Part shown: positions 8,485 to 19,150 of the stretch, piece after piece | Layout: each line of letters begins with the position of its first letter | Numbering within the stretch: the stretch's first letter is position 1 | Source of the DNA: Pantoea agglomerans | Lineage (GTDB): Bacteria; Pseudomonadota; Gammaproteobacteria; Enterobacterales; Enterobacteriaceae | Reading direction: 5' to 3' | Length of the DNA stretch: 64,000 bases | Assembly (NCBI RefSeq): GCF_021397715.1 | Contig: NZ_CP090207.1 | Location: forward strand, 1,736,001-1,800,000 | Notes under the pieces: generated by a model | Databases searched by the model: none | Told to the model about the DNA's origin: nothing | Seen by the model: only the letters and a program-made list of their open reading frames with translations | Translations under genes and position numbers: made by a program

Positions 8485-9765
8485 TCAGGCAAAAGTGTCG
8501 ACCGCGCCATTACCGTTTACGCGCGCCTGAAGGGCAGCGGGAACGGCAATCGGCGTGATGTCGGTATCACTCTCCTGAGCGAGAGAGAAGCGGCCATGCT
8601 GTCCGTCGCGGCGCGTCTCCTGCTGTTGCTGGAAGCTCTGGCCTTGCGCGGAACTGTCACTGCTGACCTGACTCTCACCCAGGTTGATTCCGCTCTCTGC
8701 CAGCGCGCTGCGCAGCTGCGGAATCGCGGCTTCCAGCGCCGCTCTGACGTGGCTATGGCCGGAAACCAGATTAATTTGTGCCTGGTCGTTATCCAGTTTC
8801 AGGCTGATCTGGATAGCGCCCAGGTCTGCCGGATGTAACCGCAGCTCGGCATTCTGCTGACCGTTGCGGCTGAACATCACAATCTGCTGGCTTAACGCCT
8901 GCTGCCACTCATCACTGCCCAGCTGGGCATTCAGCATCGGCGTGGAAGGCGTGCTGGTGGTCGACGACGCCATCATCGGCGGTGCCAGGCTGCTGGCACT
9001 GGAGATCGGCGTGCTGGCGATCAGCGAACTATCGCTGGCGCTGGCTTTCATCGCGGCCTGATCGTCCTGCCGGGTGAGTTGGCTCAGCGCCTGCTGAAAA
9101 CTGCTGTCCAGCGTCAGAGTGCTGCTGGCGCTGTTGCTGTTTACCGCAGCCGTACTGACCGGGCTGGCGGCGCTGCTCACAGCGGGCGCATTCAGCGCTG
9201 CGTTTTTCACGCCAGGCGGCTGATCCGCGCCGGATTCTTTACTCTCCTGACCGCTGCCGGTCAGCATCTGGGCCAGTGAGGTCAGGCTTTTGCGCGTGCT
9301 GTCGCTCTGAATCCCCAGCTCACCCGGCAGTTCGCTGACCGGGCTGGAGCTGGCGCTGGCCGCCGCTGGTGCTGTCGGTAACATGGCGAACAGCGCCTGA
9401 ACATTTTGCATATCGCTGGCACTTAACGGTGCGGCTTCCGGCTTGTCTTTATCATCGGCTGATTTGGTGCCGGCTTTAATATTTTCCGGTTTAAACAGTG
9501 CGCTCAGCGCTGCCGGATTATCCAGTGCCGCGATCAGCGCATTCAGCGGCGCGGCAGGCTGGGCGTCAGTCTCACTTTCTGTTTTGGCATCAGCCGATTG
9601 CGCCGCTTTTCCCTGCTGCTTTACCAGGTTAAGCAACTGGTTTCCCAGCGTGGTCAGAAAGTCGTGCGGCAGGGCATCGGTGCCTGCCGCAAGGTCAGTG
9701 GAAACTGATGGTTCCGCGTCGGTTTTTACCGCCGCTTTGGTGGAAATGTGTGGCAGCGTAATCAT
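8485..9765 (-). CDS. fliK: FliK, hook-length control protein
   Basis: A 426-residue secreted protein that measures hook length and switches export specificity by contacting FlhB. The long Ala/Ser/Thr-rich N-terminal ruler region is low complexity and about 50 residues longer than in E. coli FliK (375). The globular C-terminal domain is clear: [20 protein letters not shown] followed by [20 protein letters not shown]. It overlaps fliJ by 4 nt and closes the fliFGHIJK operon. Ruler length is known to correlate with hook length, so a longer hook is possible. Confidence 0.93.
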   Translation of the reverse strand: MITLPHISTKAAVKTDAEPSVSTDLAAGTDALPHDFLTTLGNQLLNLVKQQGKAAQSADAKTESETDAQPAAPLNALIAALDNPAALSALFKPENIKAGTKSADDKDKPEAAPLSASDMQNVQALFAMLPTAPAAASASSSPVSELPGELGIQSDSTRKSLTSLAQMLTGSGQESKESGADQPPGVKNAALNAPAVSSAASPVSTAAVNSNSASSTLTLDSSFQQALSQLTRQDDQAAMKASASDSSLIASTPISSASSLAPPMMASSTTSTPSTPMLNAQLGSDEWQQALSQQIVMFSRNGQQNAELRLHPADLGAIQISLKLDNDQAQINLVSGHSHVRAALEAAIPQLRSALAESGINLGESQVSSDSSAQGQSFQQQQETRRDGQHGRFSLAQESDTDITPIAVPAALQARVNGNGAVDTFA

Positions 9766-10205
9766 TCGCCTCTCCTCAATGCGGCCCGTTGGGCAAATTC
9801 ATCCATCCGTTTCTGGTCGAGACGGTTTTCCTGTCGTAATGCATTTTCTGCTGCCCGGGTGATCAGGGTCTGATACGCGTTCAGTCGCTGCTGTTTCTCA
9901 CGCCAGTTGATCAGCGCCTGCTCTAAACGCTGGTTCCAGTTGTTGAGCTGATTGCGATGCTGATCGATCGCTTTTTCCAGCGTCTGAATAAACTGGTGAT
10001 AGTTGGTCCAGCGGGTGCTGGCGATGCCGCTCGACATATCGTCGTTGAGCTTGTTGCGATATTCGTCCTGATAGTCGAGCAGCATGGTCAGCTGTTCATT
10101 AGCCGCCTGCTGACCGCGACGCATATCGCCCAGATAGATCGCGGCGCGCTCCAGATCCTGCTCCGCTAAATCGCGAAGCGTGTCGATGGCATTTGCAGTT
10201 TTCAT
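9762..10205 (-). CDS. fliJ: FliJ, flagellar export chaperone
   Basis: A 147-residue, almost wholly helical coiled-coil protein, the same length as E. coli FliJ. It inserts like the gamma subunit of F-ATPase into the FliI hexamer, recycles chaperones and couples ATP hydrolysis to the FlhA gate. The charged heptad pattern spans the entire chain. It sits 28 nt after fliI and overlaps fliK. Confidence 0.93.
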   Translation of the reverse strand: MKTANAIDTLRDLAEQDLERAAIYLGDMRRGQQAANEQLTMLLDYQDEYRNKLNDDMSSGIASTRWTNYHQFIQTLEKAIDQHRNQLNNWNQRLEQALINWREKQQRLNAYQTLITRAAENALRQENRLDQKRMDEFAQRAALRRGE

Positions 10206-10233
10206 GGCCGTTACCTTGCGTTAATCGCGTCGA

Positions 10234-11595
10234 TTAGCCGAACAGTGCATGCAGATGCAGGCAGGCGTCGTCATAATCGCTGCGTTCGAAAATGCCCTGT
10301 TGCAGGAACGCTTCCATTTGCGGATAGAGCTTGATGGCTTTATCCAGCATCGGATCGCTGCCGGCGGCGTAGGCGCCCACGCTGACCAGATCGCGGTTGC
10401 GCTGGTAGCTGGAGAGCAACTGCTTAAACTGACGCACGCGTGCGTAATGGTTCTCATCAATCAGCGAGGTCATCGCACGGCTGATTGAGGCTTCAATATC
10501 GATCGCCGGATAGTGACCCGCTTCCGCCAGCCGACGCGACAGCACAATGTGACCATCGAGGATGGCGCGCGCGGAGTCAGCGATCGGGTCCTGCTGGTCA
10601 TCACCTTCGGTCAGCACGGTATAGAAGGCGGTAATCGATCCGCCGCCATCAATCCCGTTACCGGCACGTTCGACCAGCGCCGGCAGTTTGGCGAACACCG
10701 ACGGTGGATAGCCTTTGGTGGCAGGCGGCTCACCGATCGCCAGCGCGATCTCACGCTGCGCCATCGCGTAGCGGGTGAGGGAGTCCATAATCAGCAGCAC
10801 ATGTTTGCCGCGATCGCGGAAATCTTCGGCGATACGGGTGGCGTAAGCGGCACCCTGCATACGCAGCAGCGGCGAGACGTCAGCGGGCGCGGCGATCACC
10901 ACCGAACGGGCACGACCTTCGGCACCCAGAATGTTCTCGATAAAGTCTTTAACTTCGCGGCCACGTTCGCCAATCAGCCCGACCACAATCACGTCAGCTT
11001 CGGTATAGCGCGCCATCATGCCGAGCAGCACGCTCTTACCGACGCCGGAACCGGCAAACAGGCCCATACGCTGGCCGCGTCCTACCGTCAGCAGCGAGTT
11101 AATCGCACGCACGCCGGTATCCAGCACATCGGTGATCGGCGTTCGCTGTAACGGGTTGAACGGCGGGGTGATCAGCGGCGCACGATAGCCGGTATCCGGT
11201 GATGGCAGGCCATCCAGCGGACGACCGCTGCCGTCCAGCACCCGGCCCAGCAGTTGCGGGCCTAACAGCAGTTGCTTACCCGCCTGTGGATTTTCACCGT
11301 TCTGCAGCGCGTAGACGCGTGCGCCAGGCAAAATGCCATCCACCTCTTCCAGCGGCATCATCAACAGTTTTTGTCCGTTGAATCCCACCACTTCGCTTTC
11401 GATTTCGCTGATGGAGTTGCCATTGTTACGTTCAATAATGCAGGTCGCACCGAGCGGCAACTGCAGGCCGGTCGCTTCCAGCACCAGACCGGTGGCGCGG
11501 GTCAGGCGACCATAGCGGCGCACCGGCTGAACCTGGGCGATACGTTTTTCGAACGCGTCGAGCGCGCCCAGCCAGCGATTGAGGCGGGTGGTCAT
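10234..11595 (-). CDS. fliI: FliI, flagellar export ATPase
   Basis: A 453-residue F1-beta-like ATPase that energises flagellar protein export as a FliI6FliJ complex regulated by FliH. Walker [16 protein letters not shown] and Walker [19 protein letters not shown] are intact, as is the [12 protein letters not shown] segment. The start at 11595 overlaps the fliH stop as TAATG; ten further in-frame residues upstream have no family support. Confidence 0.97.
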   Translation of the reverse strand: MTTRLNRWLGALDAFEKRIAQVQPVRRYGRLTRATGLVLEATGLQLPLGATCIIERNNGNSISEIESEVVGFNGQKLLMMPLEEVDGILPGARVYALQNGENPQAGKQLLLGPQLLGRVLDGSGRPLDGLPSPDTGYRAPLITPPFNPLQRTPITDVLDTGVRAINSLLTVGRGQRMGLFAGSGVGKSVLLGMMARYTEADVIVVGLIGERGREVKDFIENILGAEGRARSVVIAAPADVSPLLRMQGAAYATRIAEDFRDRGKHVLLIMDSLTRYAMAQREIALAIGEPPATKGYPPSVFAKLPALVERAGNGIDGGGSITAFYTVLTEGDDQQDPIADSARAILDGHIVLSRRLAEAGHYPAIDIEASISRAMTSLIDENHYARVRQFKQLLSSYQRNRDLVSVGAYAAGSDPMLDKAIKLYPQMEAFLQQGIFERSDYDDACLHLHALFG

Positions 11596-12287
11596 TACAC
11601 TTCTCCCGGCGCGGCAAGACGGCACAGTTCCTGCCAGCGCGTCGCCACGCTGGCATCCAGATCGCCATCTTCGGCGCTGAGTTTACAGCCGCCAGGATGC
11701 AGCGTGTTGTCCGCCAGCAGACGCCAGCCGTGCAGATCCAGCGTCGGGCCCAGCGTCTGCTCGATACGTTGCAGATCGTCCGGATGCACCCGCAGCTGCG
11801 GTTTACCACTGAACATCGGTTCCTGCTGCAGTAATCCCTGAATCTGACGCAGCAGGGCGCTGCCATCGACCGTGGTCGCCTGGCCAATCACCGAGCGGGC
11901 GGCTTCCAGCGCCAGCTGCATCAAACGGGCAGCAATAACGCTATCCAGCGACTCCAGCGTGTTCTGAAATTCCGTCACCAGTTGCTGCATCCGCGCCTGT
12001 AACGGCGCCTGCTGCTGCTGCGCATCGGCCAGACCCTGCTGAAAACCGGCGTCGTAGCCCGCTTTCTGACCTTCGGCAAACCCCTGCTGATGACCTTCGT
12101 TGTAGCCCTGGCCCTGCGCTTCTTTACGCATCTGCTGTTGCAGACGTTCCAGTTGCTGCTGCTGCTCATCCACTTCGGCAGTAAATTCGGTGATCTCCGG
12201 CTGTGGCTCCGGTTCAGGCTGATCGAAACGGCCTAAATCGGTTGGCTGCCACAGCTGCCACGGGCGGGCAGAAAATGCATCAGACAT
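11595..12287 (-). CDS. fliH: FliH, FliI regulator / export stator
   Basis: A 230-residue protein (E. coli 228). The N-terminus begins [20 protein letters not shown], matching the Trp-containing FliN/FlhA-binding tail of FliH. A Glu/Gln-rich helical segment with GxxxG-type repeats ([20 protein letters not shown] near residues 60-79) is the known dimerisation region. It anchors FliI to the C ring. The start lies 8 nt inside fliG; seven extra upstream residues in frame are considered not translated. Confidence 0.94.
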   Translation of the reverse strand: MSDAFSARPWQLWQPTDLGRFDQPEPEPQPEITEFTAEVDEQQQQLERLQQQMRKEAQGQGYNEGHQQGFAEGQKAGYDAGFQQGLADAQQQQAPLQARMQQLVTEFQNTLESLDSVIAARLMQLALEAARSVIGQATTVDGSALLRQIQGLLQQEPMFSGKPQLRVHPDDLQRIEQTLGPTLDLHGWRLLADNTLHPGGCKLSAEDGDLDASVATRWQELCRLAAPGEV

Positions 12288-13272
12288 AGGTTTCCTCGCC
12301 ACCGCCAATCACCATCTCGCCCGATTCGGCTAAGCGGCGTACCACCAGCAGGATCGCTTTCTGCTCGTTTTCCACTGCCGACATACGAACCGGTCCACGG
12401 TTGGCCAGATCGTCGCGCAGGATATCGGCCGCACGGGCTGACATGTTTTTGAGGAATTTCTCGCGCAGCGGCTGCTCGGCACCTTTCAGTGCCACCAGCA
12501 ACTGCTCGGATTCCACTTCCTGCAACAGACGCTGGATGCTGCGGTCGTCGACTTCCACCAGGTTTTCGAACAGGAACATCTCGTCGATAATTTTCTGCGC
12601 CAGCTCGCCGTCGAAGTCGCGTACCGCTTCGATAACCGCTTCTTCCTGCTGCGTTTTCATCAGGTTGATGATCTCGGCTGCGGTTCTCACGCCGCCCATC
12701 TTCGCGCGCTTGAGGTTGGTTCCATCCAGCAGGCCGTTGAGCACTTCGGTCAGTTCGGCCAGCGCCGCTGGCTGGACACCACCGAAGGTGGCAATACGCA
12801 GCATCACGTCGTGGCGCAGACGCTCGTCGAACAGCGCCAGGATATCCGCCGCCTGACCGCGTTTGAGGTGGACCAGGATGGTGGCGATGATCTGTGGATG
12901 CTCGTCGCGGATCAGATCGGCAGCCGCCTGTGGCTCCATAAAGTTGAGCGTTTCCATGCCGCTGGTGGTTTCGCGGGTTTCGAGGATATCCTCCAGCAGG
13001 CTGGAGGCACGCTCTTCACCCAGCGCTTTAATCAGCACTGAACGCAGGTATTCATTGGAGTTGAGGCTCAGCGCCGCAAACTGCTCGGCATCAGTCTCAA
13101 ACTCACGTAGCACTTCGGTCAGCTGCTTGTGCGACACCTGGCGCATACTGGCCATCGCGGCGCTCAGGTGTTGCACCTCACGCTGGTTCAGGTGTTTGAA
13201 AACTTCCGCTGCGCGCTCTTCGCCGATGGTCATCATCAGGATGGCGCTTTTTTCGGTTCCGGTCAGACTCAT
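12280..13272 (-). CDS. fliG: FliG, rotor/switch protein
   Basis: A 330-residue torque-generating rotor protein (E. coli 331). The N domain binding FliF, the middle [20 protein letters not shown] segment with its EHPQ motif, and the C-terminal charged helix ([20 protein letters not shown]) that faces MotA are present. It overlaps both fliF (4 nt) and fliH. Confidence 0.97.
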   Translation of the reverse strand: MSLTGTEKSAILMMTIGEERAAEVFKHLNQREVQHLSAAMASMRQVSHKQLTEVLREFETDAEQFAALSLNSNEYLRSVLIKALGEERASSLLEDILETRETTSGMETLNFMEPQAAADLIRDEHPQIIATILVHLKRGQAADILALFDERLRHDVMLRIATFGGVQPAALAELTEVLNGLLDGTNLKRAKMGGVRTAAEIINLMKTQQEEAVIEAVRDFDGELAQKIIDEMFLFENLVEVDDRSIQRLLQEVESEQLLVALKGAEQPLREKFLKNMSARAADILRDDLANRGPVRMSAVENEQKAILLVVRRLAESGEMVIGGGEETYV

Positions 13273-15002
13273 AGCTCTTTACTCATCCATTCGCGAATCA
13301 CCAGCGCAACAACGCGCGGATCGTTTTCAGACATGTCGCGGATGCGTTGACTCATCACTTCTGCGCTCATGCGGTTACTGGACTTACGTTCCTGATCCAG
13401 CTCATCTTTGCTGAGCTGTACGTTATAGGCTTCTTCTTCTGCCGGTTCGGCGGCGCGCGCGGCGGCGGCTTCAGCAGCGGCTTTCTCTTCCGCCTTCTTA
13501 CGAACCAGATGCGGACGAACCAGTTTGCGGTAGAGAATGAAGGCCACCAGCGCCACCAACAGCCACTTACCGGCGCTCATCAGCTGATCAAAGAACGCTT
13601 GCTGCTGCCAGAAGGGCAGGTCGCCCGTGGTCGGCTCGGTCGTATTGAACTGCGAGTTCACCACGTTGATGCTGTCACCACGGGTCTGGGAATAGCCCAT
13701 CGCTTCGCGGGTCAGATCTTCAATCTGCTTCAGCTGCTGCTCATTCAGCGCAACCGCTTTACCTTTATCGTCTTCGCGATAGTTGACGACGACCGCCACC
13801 GACAGACGCTGCACGTCGCCAACGTTGAGTTTGGTATGGCGAATGGTGCGGTCCAGCTCATAGTTGACCGTGTCATCGCGACGTGAGTTGGTCGGCGTGC
13901 TGCTGGCCGCTGCGGTACTGGTGGTCTGTGCCGCGTTGTTCTGGCCGTTGGCATTCTGACCATTCGCGTTCTGTCCGTTGGCGTTCTGGCCATTGGCGGT
14001 TGGCGTATTCACCGGCGCGGTATTGGCTGGCGCGGGCTGATTAGAGAGCGCGCCCGGCACGCCGCCCGGATACGGGCTGCCTGACTGATCGCTGGTGCTG
14101 GTCTGACGCGAGCGAATCGCCGCGTTAGACGGGTTCGCGTTAGGCTGATATTTCTCGTCGGTCTGCTCGCTGGTGTCGAAGTTGATCTGTGCCGTCACCT
14201 GCGCATGCACGTTGCCCTGGCCGAGAATCGGGTTCAGGATCGCTTCGATACGTTGCTGATAGCGGGTTTCAACATCTGAGGCGTACTTCAGTTGTGCATC
14301 ATTCAGATCGCGGCCAACGCTATCAGAGCGGGTCAGCAGGCGACCGGTCTGATCGACCACGGTGACGTTGCCCGGCGGCAAACCCGCCACGCTGCTGGAA
14401 ACCATGTGGGCGATGGCCTGAATCTGACCTTCATCCAGCGCACGACCCGGCTGCAGGGTTAATGTGACCGAGGCTGAAGGCGCTTTCTGCTCACGCACAA
14501 ATAAGGTGGGTTTTGGCATCGCCAGATGGACGCGGGCAGTTTTGACCGGACCCAGCGATTCGATGGTGCGAGCCAGTTCGCCTTCCAGCGCACGCTGGTA
14601 GTTGACCTGCTCGCTGAACTGGCTGATACCGAATTTCTCTTTATCCAGCAGTTCGAAGCCGACCGAGCCACCTTTCGGCAGGCCCTGTTGTGCCAGACGC
14701 AGACGCAGCTCATGGACATTCTCTTCCGGCACCATCAGTGCGCCGCCATTTTCGGCGAAGCGATAGGGAATGTTCATCTGCGTCAGCTGTGTGACGATAG
14801 CACCGCCATCTTCATCTGACAGGTTGTTGTAGAGCACGCTGTAGCTGGGGGCTTTAGCCCACAGCACCATTGCAATCACAATGGCGATAACAGCGGCGGC
14901 GGCGACGACTAAAGGAATACGCGGATTTGCGCGCAGGCGAGCGAGAAGGTCACCGAAGCCTTTCTTTTCTTGATCTTGTGTGGCGGCTGCACTCGCATTC
15001 AT
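13269..15002 (-). CDS. fliF: FliF, MS-ring protein
   Basis: A 577-residue MS-ring subunit with two membrane helices (about residues 28-50, [20 protein letters not shown], and about 455-475, [20 protein letters not shown]) and a large periplasmic ring-building region. The C-terminal FliG-binding tail is intact. It is longer than the E. coli protein (552), mainly through a low-complexity periplasmic loop that carries a tandem NGQNA repeat followed by a Thr/Ala/Ser-rich stretch. First gene of the minus-strand fliFGHIJK operon, divergent from fliE as in E. coli. Confidence 0.96.
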   Translation of the reverse strand: MNASAAATQDQEKKGFGDLLARLRANPRIPLVVAAAAVIAIVIAMVLWAKAPSYSVLYNNLSDEDGGAIVTQLTQMNIPYRFAENGGALMVPEENVHELRLRLAQQGLPKGGSVGFELLDKEKFGISQFSEQVNYQRALEGELARTIESLGPVKTARVHLAMPKPTLFVREQKAPSASVTLTLQPGRALDEGQIQAIAHMVSSSVAGLPPGNVTVVDQTGRLLTRSDSVGRDLNDAQLKYASDVETRYQQRIEAILNPILGQGNVHAQVTAQINFDTSEQTDEKYQPNANPSNAAIRSRQTSTSDQSGSPYPGGVPGALSNQPAPANTAPVNTPTANGQNANGQNANGQNANGQNNAAQTTSTAAASSTPTNSRRDDTVNYELDRTIRHTKLNVGDVQRLSVAVVVNYREDDKGKAVALNEQQLKQIEDLTREAMGYSQTRGDSINVVNSQFNTTEPTTGDLPFWQQQAFFDQLMSAGKWLLVALVAFILYRKLVRPHLVRKKAEEKAAAEAAAARAAEPAEEEAYNVQLSKDELDQERKSSNRMSAEVMSQRIRDMSENDPRVVALVIREWMSKEL

Positions 15003-15233
15003 GACCGATTCCTGCCTGACGTAATTGACCGGGTTAGTTGAGATGGCAAAACAGACTCCCTGACCTGCGTAAATAAAAATTCCACTTCAATGCCAGGCAT
15101 TATTTGTTGAAACCGAAAATTTGATGGCTGGATAAGCCGGGGTTTTTGCTGTCATTTAGCGCCTTTGTCTCATTGACAACGTGCTAGATTTTTGAACACA
15201 GAAAAACTTCACCACTTTTACAAGGTAACGTTA
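15003..15233. promoter_or_regulatory. Divergent fliF/fliE promoter region
   Basis: A 231-bp gap between two divergently transcribed flagellar operons that in E. coli are class 2, FlhDC-activated. It is AT-rich, and an AAGGTAA ribosome site precedes fliE. I cannot place the FlhDC sites precisely by eye. Confidence 0.5.
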
Positions 15234-15545
15234 ATGTCCATTCAGGCAATCGACGGGGTACTTCAGCAGCTTCAGGTCACCTCGCTGCAGGCGAGCAACC
15301 GCAGCAGCGAAGCGCCCAACCAGATCGATTTCGGCGCAACCATGAAAGCCGCGCTGGATAAGATCAGCGAGACGCAAACCACTGCCCGCACGCAGGCGCA
15401 GGATTTTGAGATGGGGAAACCGGGCATCGCGTTAAATGATGTGATGGTCGATCTGCAGAAATCATCTATCTCGATGCAGATGGGGATTCAGGTCAGGAAC
15501 AAGCTGGTATCGGCGTACAGCGATATTATGAATATGCAGGTTTAG
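15234..15545 (+). CDS. fliE: FliE, MS-ring/rod junction protein
   Basis: A 103-residue secreted rod-junction protein (E. coli 104). SIQAIDGVLQQLQVTSLQAS at the start and KSSISMQMGIQVRNKLVSAY at the end are diagnostic. The start at 15234 follows an AAGGTAA ribosome site; an upstream in-frame ATG would add 14 residues not present in the family. It is monocistronic and marks the left edge of a variable segment that begins 35 nt after its stop codon. Confidence 0.95.
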   Translation: MSIQAIDGVLQQLQVTSLQASNRSSEAPNQIDFGATMKAALDKISETQTTARTQAQDFEMGKPGIALNDVMVDLQKSSISMQMGIQVRNKLVSAYSDIMNMQV

Positions 15546-15580
15546 GAAGGCTAACTTATTGAATAAGAAGGGTATATCGT

Positions 15581-16240
15581 TCAGATCGCCTTGGTGTGGG
15601 ACACCTGTGGGACAAATTCGTTGAGTTTTTCGTTCAGAAGACTCCTTTGTGCCTCGTCGTTTTCCTTCATCCAGGATCCGTATACCTGATAAACCATCTG
15701 AGCATTTGCATGGCCCATCTGACTGGCTATGAAGTTTGGATTTGCGCCGGCAGAAAGTGACCAGCATGCATACGTGTGCCGGGACTGGTAGGGCTTACGA
15801 TAAGTCAGCCCGGCCTTCCTTATTGCAGCTCTCCATGTCTGTGGCAGAGATGACACCGCATAATAGTTTTCACTTTTATTGTTGACCGCATTCACTGTCG
15901 GGTTGAAGACGAAGGTGAGTTCCTCTTCGCTCTTTTTGCCATATTCCCGGGAATGCACTGTAATGACGGACGATCCCTTCAGTCTGGTCAGCTCCTGCTG
16001 ATCTTTGAGAGTCGTGACAGCTGCATCTACCAGATAAATAGTGCGCAGACCTGACGCAGTTTTAGTTGGGGTAAAGTCACCGAGGATTGTCAGGTTACGC
16101 TTCACTGTGATAGTGCCTTTTATCAGGTCGATATCTTCCCATGCCAGTGCGCAGATTTCGCCATGCCTCTACCGGTGTAGACGGCCAGCGACCACAGGTT
16201 ACGTAACTGCCAGCACCTGGAACACGCCGACGCAAACCAA
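15581..16240 (-). pseudogene. Phage-type tyrosine integrase, C-terminal part, frameshifted
   Basis: The reading frame 15581-16105 encodes the C-terminal catalytic region of a lambda/P2-type site-specific recombinase: the box II core YQSRHTYACWSLSAGAN, the SQMGH histidine and the tyrosine in VYGSWM. Upstream, frame 2 continues as QLRNLWSLAVYTG and the third frame as RHGEICALAWEDIDLIKG, so one base has been lost at about 16170, inside the box I sequence normally read GMRHGE with the first catalytic arginine. The N-terminal arm-binding and core-binding domains are missing; homology fades at about 16240, where unrelated phage tail sequence begins. It cannot be active. It converges on fliE. Confidence 0.85.
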
Positions 16241-16331
16241 AACCTACTTCCGAGTTGAGCTGGAAAGCCCATCTTCACTGCCATCAGACATCGTAACGTA
16301 AGCTTAGGGATCAATAATCAGCGCCTTCAAT

Positions 16332-16529
16332 GGCAATAGTGAGCTGGTGCCTAAAGCTCGTATCGCTTCGAAAGTCTTTGCCGGCGGCTATTACTCGGTG
16401 CTAAACAACATAGACATGGCATCTGTTAACGTGCTTTCGGTAACAGTCAGTCTGGACGGGATTAACTTCGCTTCCTCCGTTGGATATGGCGTTAACCAGA
16501 TACCCTCCCTCGACGCCAGTGATATTTGA
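16332..16529 (+). pseudogene. Phage baseplate J-like protein, C-terminal remnant
   Basis: The frame 16332-16529 reads as the tail end of a contractile-phage baseplate protein: a KVFAGGYYSVLNN segment, then VTVSLDGINFASSVGYGVNQ and IPSLDASDI, a pattern common at the C-terminus of gp47/baseplate J proteins. There is no start codon or upstream domain. It directly precedes a DUF2612-like remnant, as in several Mu/P2-like tail modules. The assignment to baseplate J is by motif memory only. Confidence 0.5.
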
Positions 16530-16540
16530 GTGAGCTTTGT

Positions 16541-16783
16541 ATGAAGAACGTGAAAGACACGATCCTTACGCAATACACCGCCAGCCCCAACATCCGAAGC
16601 CTGATTGAAACCTTCAACACATCAACGGACATGACGGAATTTACAGACGAATTCCTGACTTCCATTTGGGTTGTTTCAACGGCAACCGGGTACGGGCTGG
16701 ATGTGTGGAGGAAGATAGTTGGCGTCTCAAGGCTGCTCAACGTCAGGCTCGCCAAGCCTGATCATTGTAGAGTGGTAATATGA
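16541..16783 (+). pseudogene. Phage tail protein remnant, DUF2612-like
   Basis: Starting MKNVKDTILTQYTASPNIRS, this frame resembles the N-terminal part of DUF2612 phage tail/baseplate proteins, which typically open with a short helical segment, then a 'GYGLDVWRKIVGVSRLL' type motif that is seen here. Full members are about 200 residues; this one stops after about 80, so it is truncated. It follows the baseplate J remnant by a few nucleotides. Confidence 0.5.
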
Positions 16784-17006
16784 ATAATGATAATGTTTTT
16801 AGGTTCGCTTTTTTTAAAAAAGGCGAACTTAAGGTTGTTAATGTAATCTTGGCTGAAGAGGATACAAGATTACCGGGTACACAACTCTGAAGTTGAGTGA
16901 CGATGCTTATTGCTCTCCGGGAATGGTATATAACCCAGATGACGGCATATTCTATCAGGATGAAAATTATTCTGAAATCCACCCCACAGACCCAGAGTTG
17001 ATTTAA
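16780..17006 (+). pseudogene. Small phage protein, frameshifted
   Basis: The first frame encodes MNNDNVFRFAFFKKGELKVV and reads on to a stop at 16888. A second frame resumes with LKLSDDAYCSPGMVYNPDDG and ends at 17006. The combination, with the GMVYNPDDGIFY motif, looks like the small proteins encoded near tail-fibre genes of enterobacterial prophages. A frameshift near 16880 separates the halves. Function unknown. Confidence 0.45.
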
Positions 17007-17176
17007 ATCCTTTTGCAGTAAATATCCTGTTTGCCATAAACCTCGATGCAAATTTCGCTGTGCGTTTGGTTTTTACATACCTACGGTTTATGATGTGTAA
17101 AAACTAGATGATGGTGAATACGGTGATGCTGCCAACTTACTGATTTAGTGTATGATGGTGTTTTTGAGGTGCTCCA

Positions 17177-17452
17177 GTGGCTTCTGTTTCTATCACCTGT
17201 CCCTCCTGTTCAGCTACTGACGGGGTGGTGCGTAACGGCAAAAGCACTGCCGGACATCAGCGCTATCTCTGCTCTCACTGCCGTAAAACATGGCAACTGC
17301 AGTTCACTTACACCGCTTCTCAACCCGGTACGCACCAGAAAATCATTGATATGGCCATGAATGGCGTTGGATGCCGGGCAACCGCCCGCATTATGGGCGT
17401 TGGCCTCAACACGATTTTACGTCACTTAAAAAACTCAGGCCGCAGTCGGTAA
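17177..17452 (+). CDS. insA: InsA, IS1 repressor / transposase N-terminal part
   Basis: A 91-residue zinc-finger helix-turn-helix protein (cysteines in CPSCSATDG and [10 protein letters not shown]) that binds the IS1 ends and represses transposition when made alone. The slippery AAAAAAC site lies near the 3' end (about 17428-17434), where a -1 shift fuses it to InsB to make the active transposase InsAB'. Confidence 0.96.
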   Translation: MASVSITCPSCSATDGVVRNGKSTAGHQRYLCSHCRKTWQLQFTYTASQPGTHQKIIDMAMNGVGCRATARIMGVGLNTILRHLKNSGRSR

Positions 17453-17874
17453 CCTCGCGCATACAGCCGGGCAGTGACGTCATCGTCTGCGCGGAAATGG
17501 ACGAACAGTGGGGCTACGTCGGGGCTAAATCGCGCCAGCGCTGGCTGTTTTACGCGTATGACAGGCTCCGGAAGACGGTTGTTGCGCACGTATTCGGTGA
17601 ACGCACTATGGCGACGCTGGGGCGTCTTATGAGCCTGCTGTCACCCTTTGACGTGGTGATATGGATGACGGATGGCTGGCCGCTGTATGAATCCCGCCTG
17701 AAGGGAAAGCTGCACGTAATCAGCAAGCGATATACGCAGCGAATTGAGCGGCATAACCTGAATCTGAGGCAGCACCTGGCACGGCTGGGACGGAAGTCGC
17801 TGTCGTTCTCAAAATCGGTGGAGCTGCATGACAAAGTCATCGGGCATTATCTGAACATAAAACACTATCAATAA
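17371..17874 (+). CDS. insB: InsB, IS1 transposase catalytic part
   Basis: A 167-residue frame containing the DDE catalytic core ([20 protein letters not shown], and [14 protein letters not shown]). It is expressed as the InsAB' fusion by ribosomal frameshifting. No internal stop or frameshift is seen, so the element may still be active. Confidence 0.96.
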   Translation: MPGNRPHYGRWPQHDFTSLKKLRPQSVTSRIQPGSDVIVCAEMDEQWGYVGAKSRQRWLFYAYDRLRKTVVAHVFGERTMATLGRLMSLLSPFDVVIWMTDGWPLYESRLKGKLHVISKRYTQRIERHNLNLRQHLARLGRKSLSFSKSVELHDKVIGHYLNIKHYQ

Positions 17875-17889
17875 GTTGGAGTCATTACC

Positions 17890-18117
17890 CAATGATAGAT
17901 AGTAACTGGGGTTACCAATATTGTTGCCTGAAGCTCCAGTCACTTTACTAATGAACTCATGATCTAAAGAGTAAATTCCTAACCAGTGAACAATGACTAC
18001 GCATAAAAAGGCAATAGCTCTAAGTTGTCCTGCAAAAATAACGCGAGACGAAGATATCGATGTAGGATACGTCTGGGCAATGCCTGCGCCATTGAGTTCA
18101 GGTGATGCTTGCGACAT
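17890..18117 (-). pseudogene. Acyltransferase 3 (OafA-like), truncated by IS1
   Basis: From the ATG at 18117 the frame reads about 76 residues including FAGQLRAIAFLCVVIVHWLG, the typical first membrane helix of acyltransferase-3/O-antigen acetylases (pattern LdglRaiAillVvlfH). It then runs into the right end of IS1, where the homology stops. Full members have 350-660 residues. Such genes often sit in prophages as O-antigen modifiers, and the phage tail remnants on the other side of IS1 fit that source. It is non-functional as it stands. Confidence 0.7.
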
Positions 18118-18627
18118 GCAAGACCTCTTCAGATAAAAACCAGTAATTAAATTTCTGTTAAAAAAGGGTAAAGATCAAGTAAATTGTGAGACTTGTCTTA
18201 ATTTTGGCGTAAAAAGGTTCAGTCAAAGGTTAAAGAGACTTGTGCTAAGCAACCAAGGGCAGTTGTCTGACAAAGTGAAGTGTAGGGCTAAGCTTGCACA
18301 TTCAATGGTGAGATGATTGAACTAAAAGCTGCTCTTTAGGCTATTTAAACTCTGCGATTTTGTCTTTACGTTTTTTTATAAAAAGATGCCATTATCTTAT
18401 CTTCATAAATAATGCTTAAATATCATTAGCATAAGTGGAAAGCATGCTGACAGTGGGGTGAATGCTCCTGACCCATTTTGCTCATTAAGTAATGGTCTTT
18501 ATGCGCCGCATCAGGGATCAAGACGTTTGGTCATTTCACCGATAGTAAGCGAAAATTATGCCACCTATAGTGGGCAGCAATTGCCTGCCACACAGACCTT
18601 CTCAGCCATCAGCAGGACACCGCAACA
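18118..18627. other. AT-rich intergenic region
   Basis: About 510 bp upstream of the divergent acyltransferase remnant and a small secreted-protein gene. It is AT-rich (especially 18150-18430) with no ORF or RNA gene that I can support. Confidence 0.5.
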
Positions 18628-18969
18628 ATGATAAAAACGATCGCCGGATTACTGTTACTGACATCTCTGTCTGCTACTGCTGGCACGCCGCTGCAATGCG
18701 GACCTTTCAAAATCGAGTCTGATGAAAAGGGCGCAGTCACGGTTAATGGTGCCAGCGCGAAGATAAAGAGCACCACCTTTCTCAAAGCAAAAAACGATGA
18801 CGATAACGTCAGGCTTCACTGGCGGGTCAAAAACACCAAAGCGCCAGGCATGATCGATATGGATCTGGTGACCCGTGAGGGTAAATCGGAGTTAGAGGCT
18901 GAAATCGTCCGTACCAGCCCGAGCCAGATAAAAATTCGCGGCAGCTATGACTGTGAAAAAATAAAGTAA
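18628..18969 (+). CDS. Small periplasmic protein, unknown function
   Basis: A 113-residue protein with a clear signal peptide (MIKTIAGLLLLTSLSATAG, cleavage probably near residue 19). The mature part is small, basic, probably beta-rich, and carries only two cysteines (one near its start in LQCG, one near its end in YDCE), which could form a disulphide. I recognise no family. It stands alone between the phage/IS1 region and a lipoprotein gene. Confidence 0.75.
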   Translation: MIKTIAGLLLLTSLSATAGTPLQCGPFKIESDEKGAVTVNGASAKIKSTTFLKAKNDDDNVRLHWRVKNTKAPGMIDMDLVTREGKSELEAEIVRTSPSQIKIRGSYDCEKIK

Positions 18970-19150
18970 CCGCGCGCTCCTGCACCTTGAGCAGGCGGAA
19001 AGCAAACAGTCGTATCAACTACCGCGTTGAAAACAGCCTTAGCTAAAAGATCGATGCGCGCCTTTTCAGGCAATAAAGAGTGAAACCCGGTTAAGGCCCA
19101 CTGGCCCCAGAGGTGATGCGCTCAGGTTTCAGGCAGCCCGATGAATGCGT

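Larger units (their letters stand above)
17123..17889 (+). mobile_element. IS1 element
   Basis: A complete IS1, about 767 bp, recognised from its left end GGTGATGCTGCCAAC, right end GTTGGAGTCATTACC and both transposase frames. The 9 bp before it (GGTGAATAC) and after it (CAATGATAG) differ, so the usual 8-10 bp target duplication is absent. This indicates that sequence next to the element was lost or rearranged after insertion. The left flank is phage remnant, the right flank a truncated acyltransferase gene. Confidence 0.97.
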
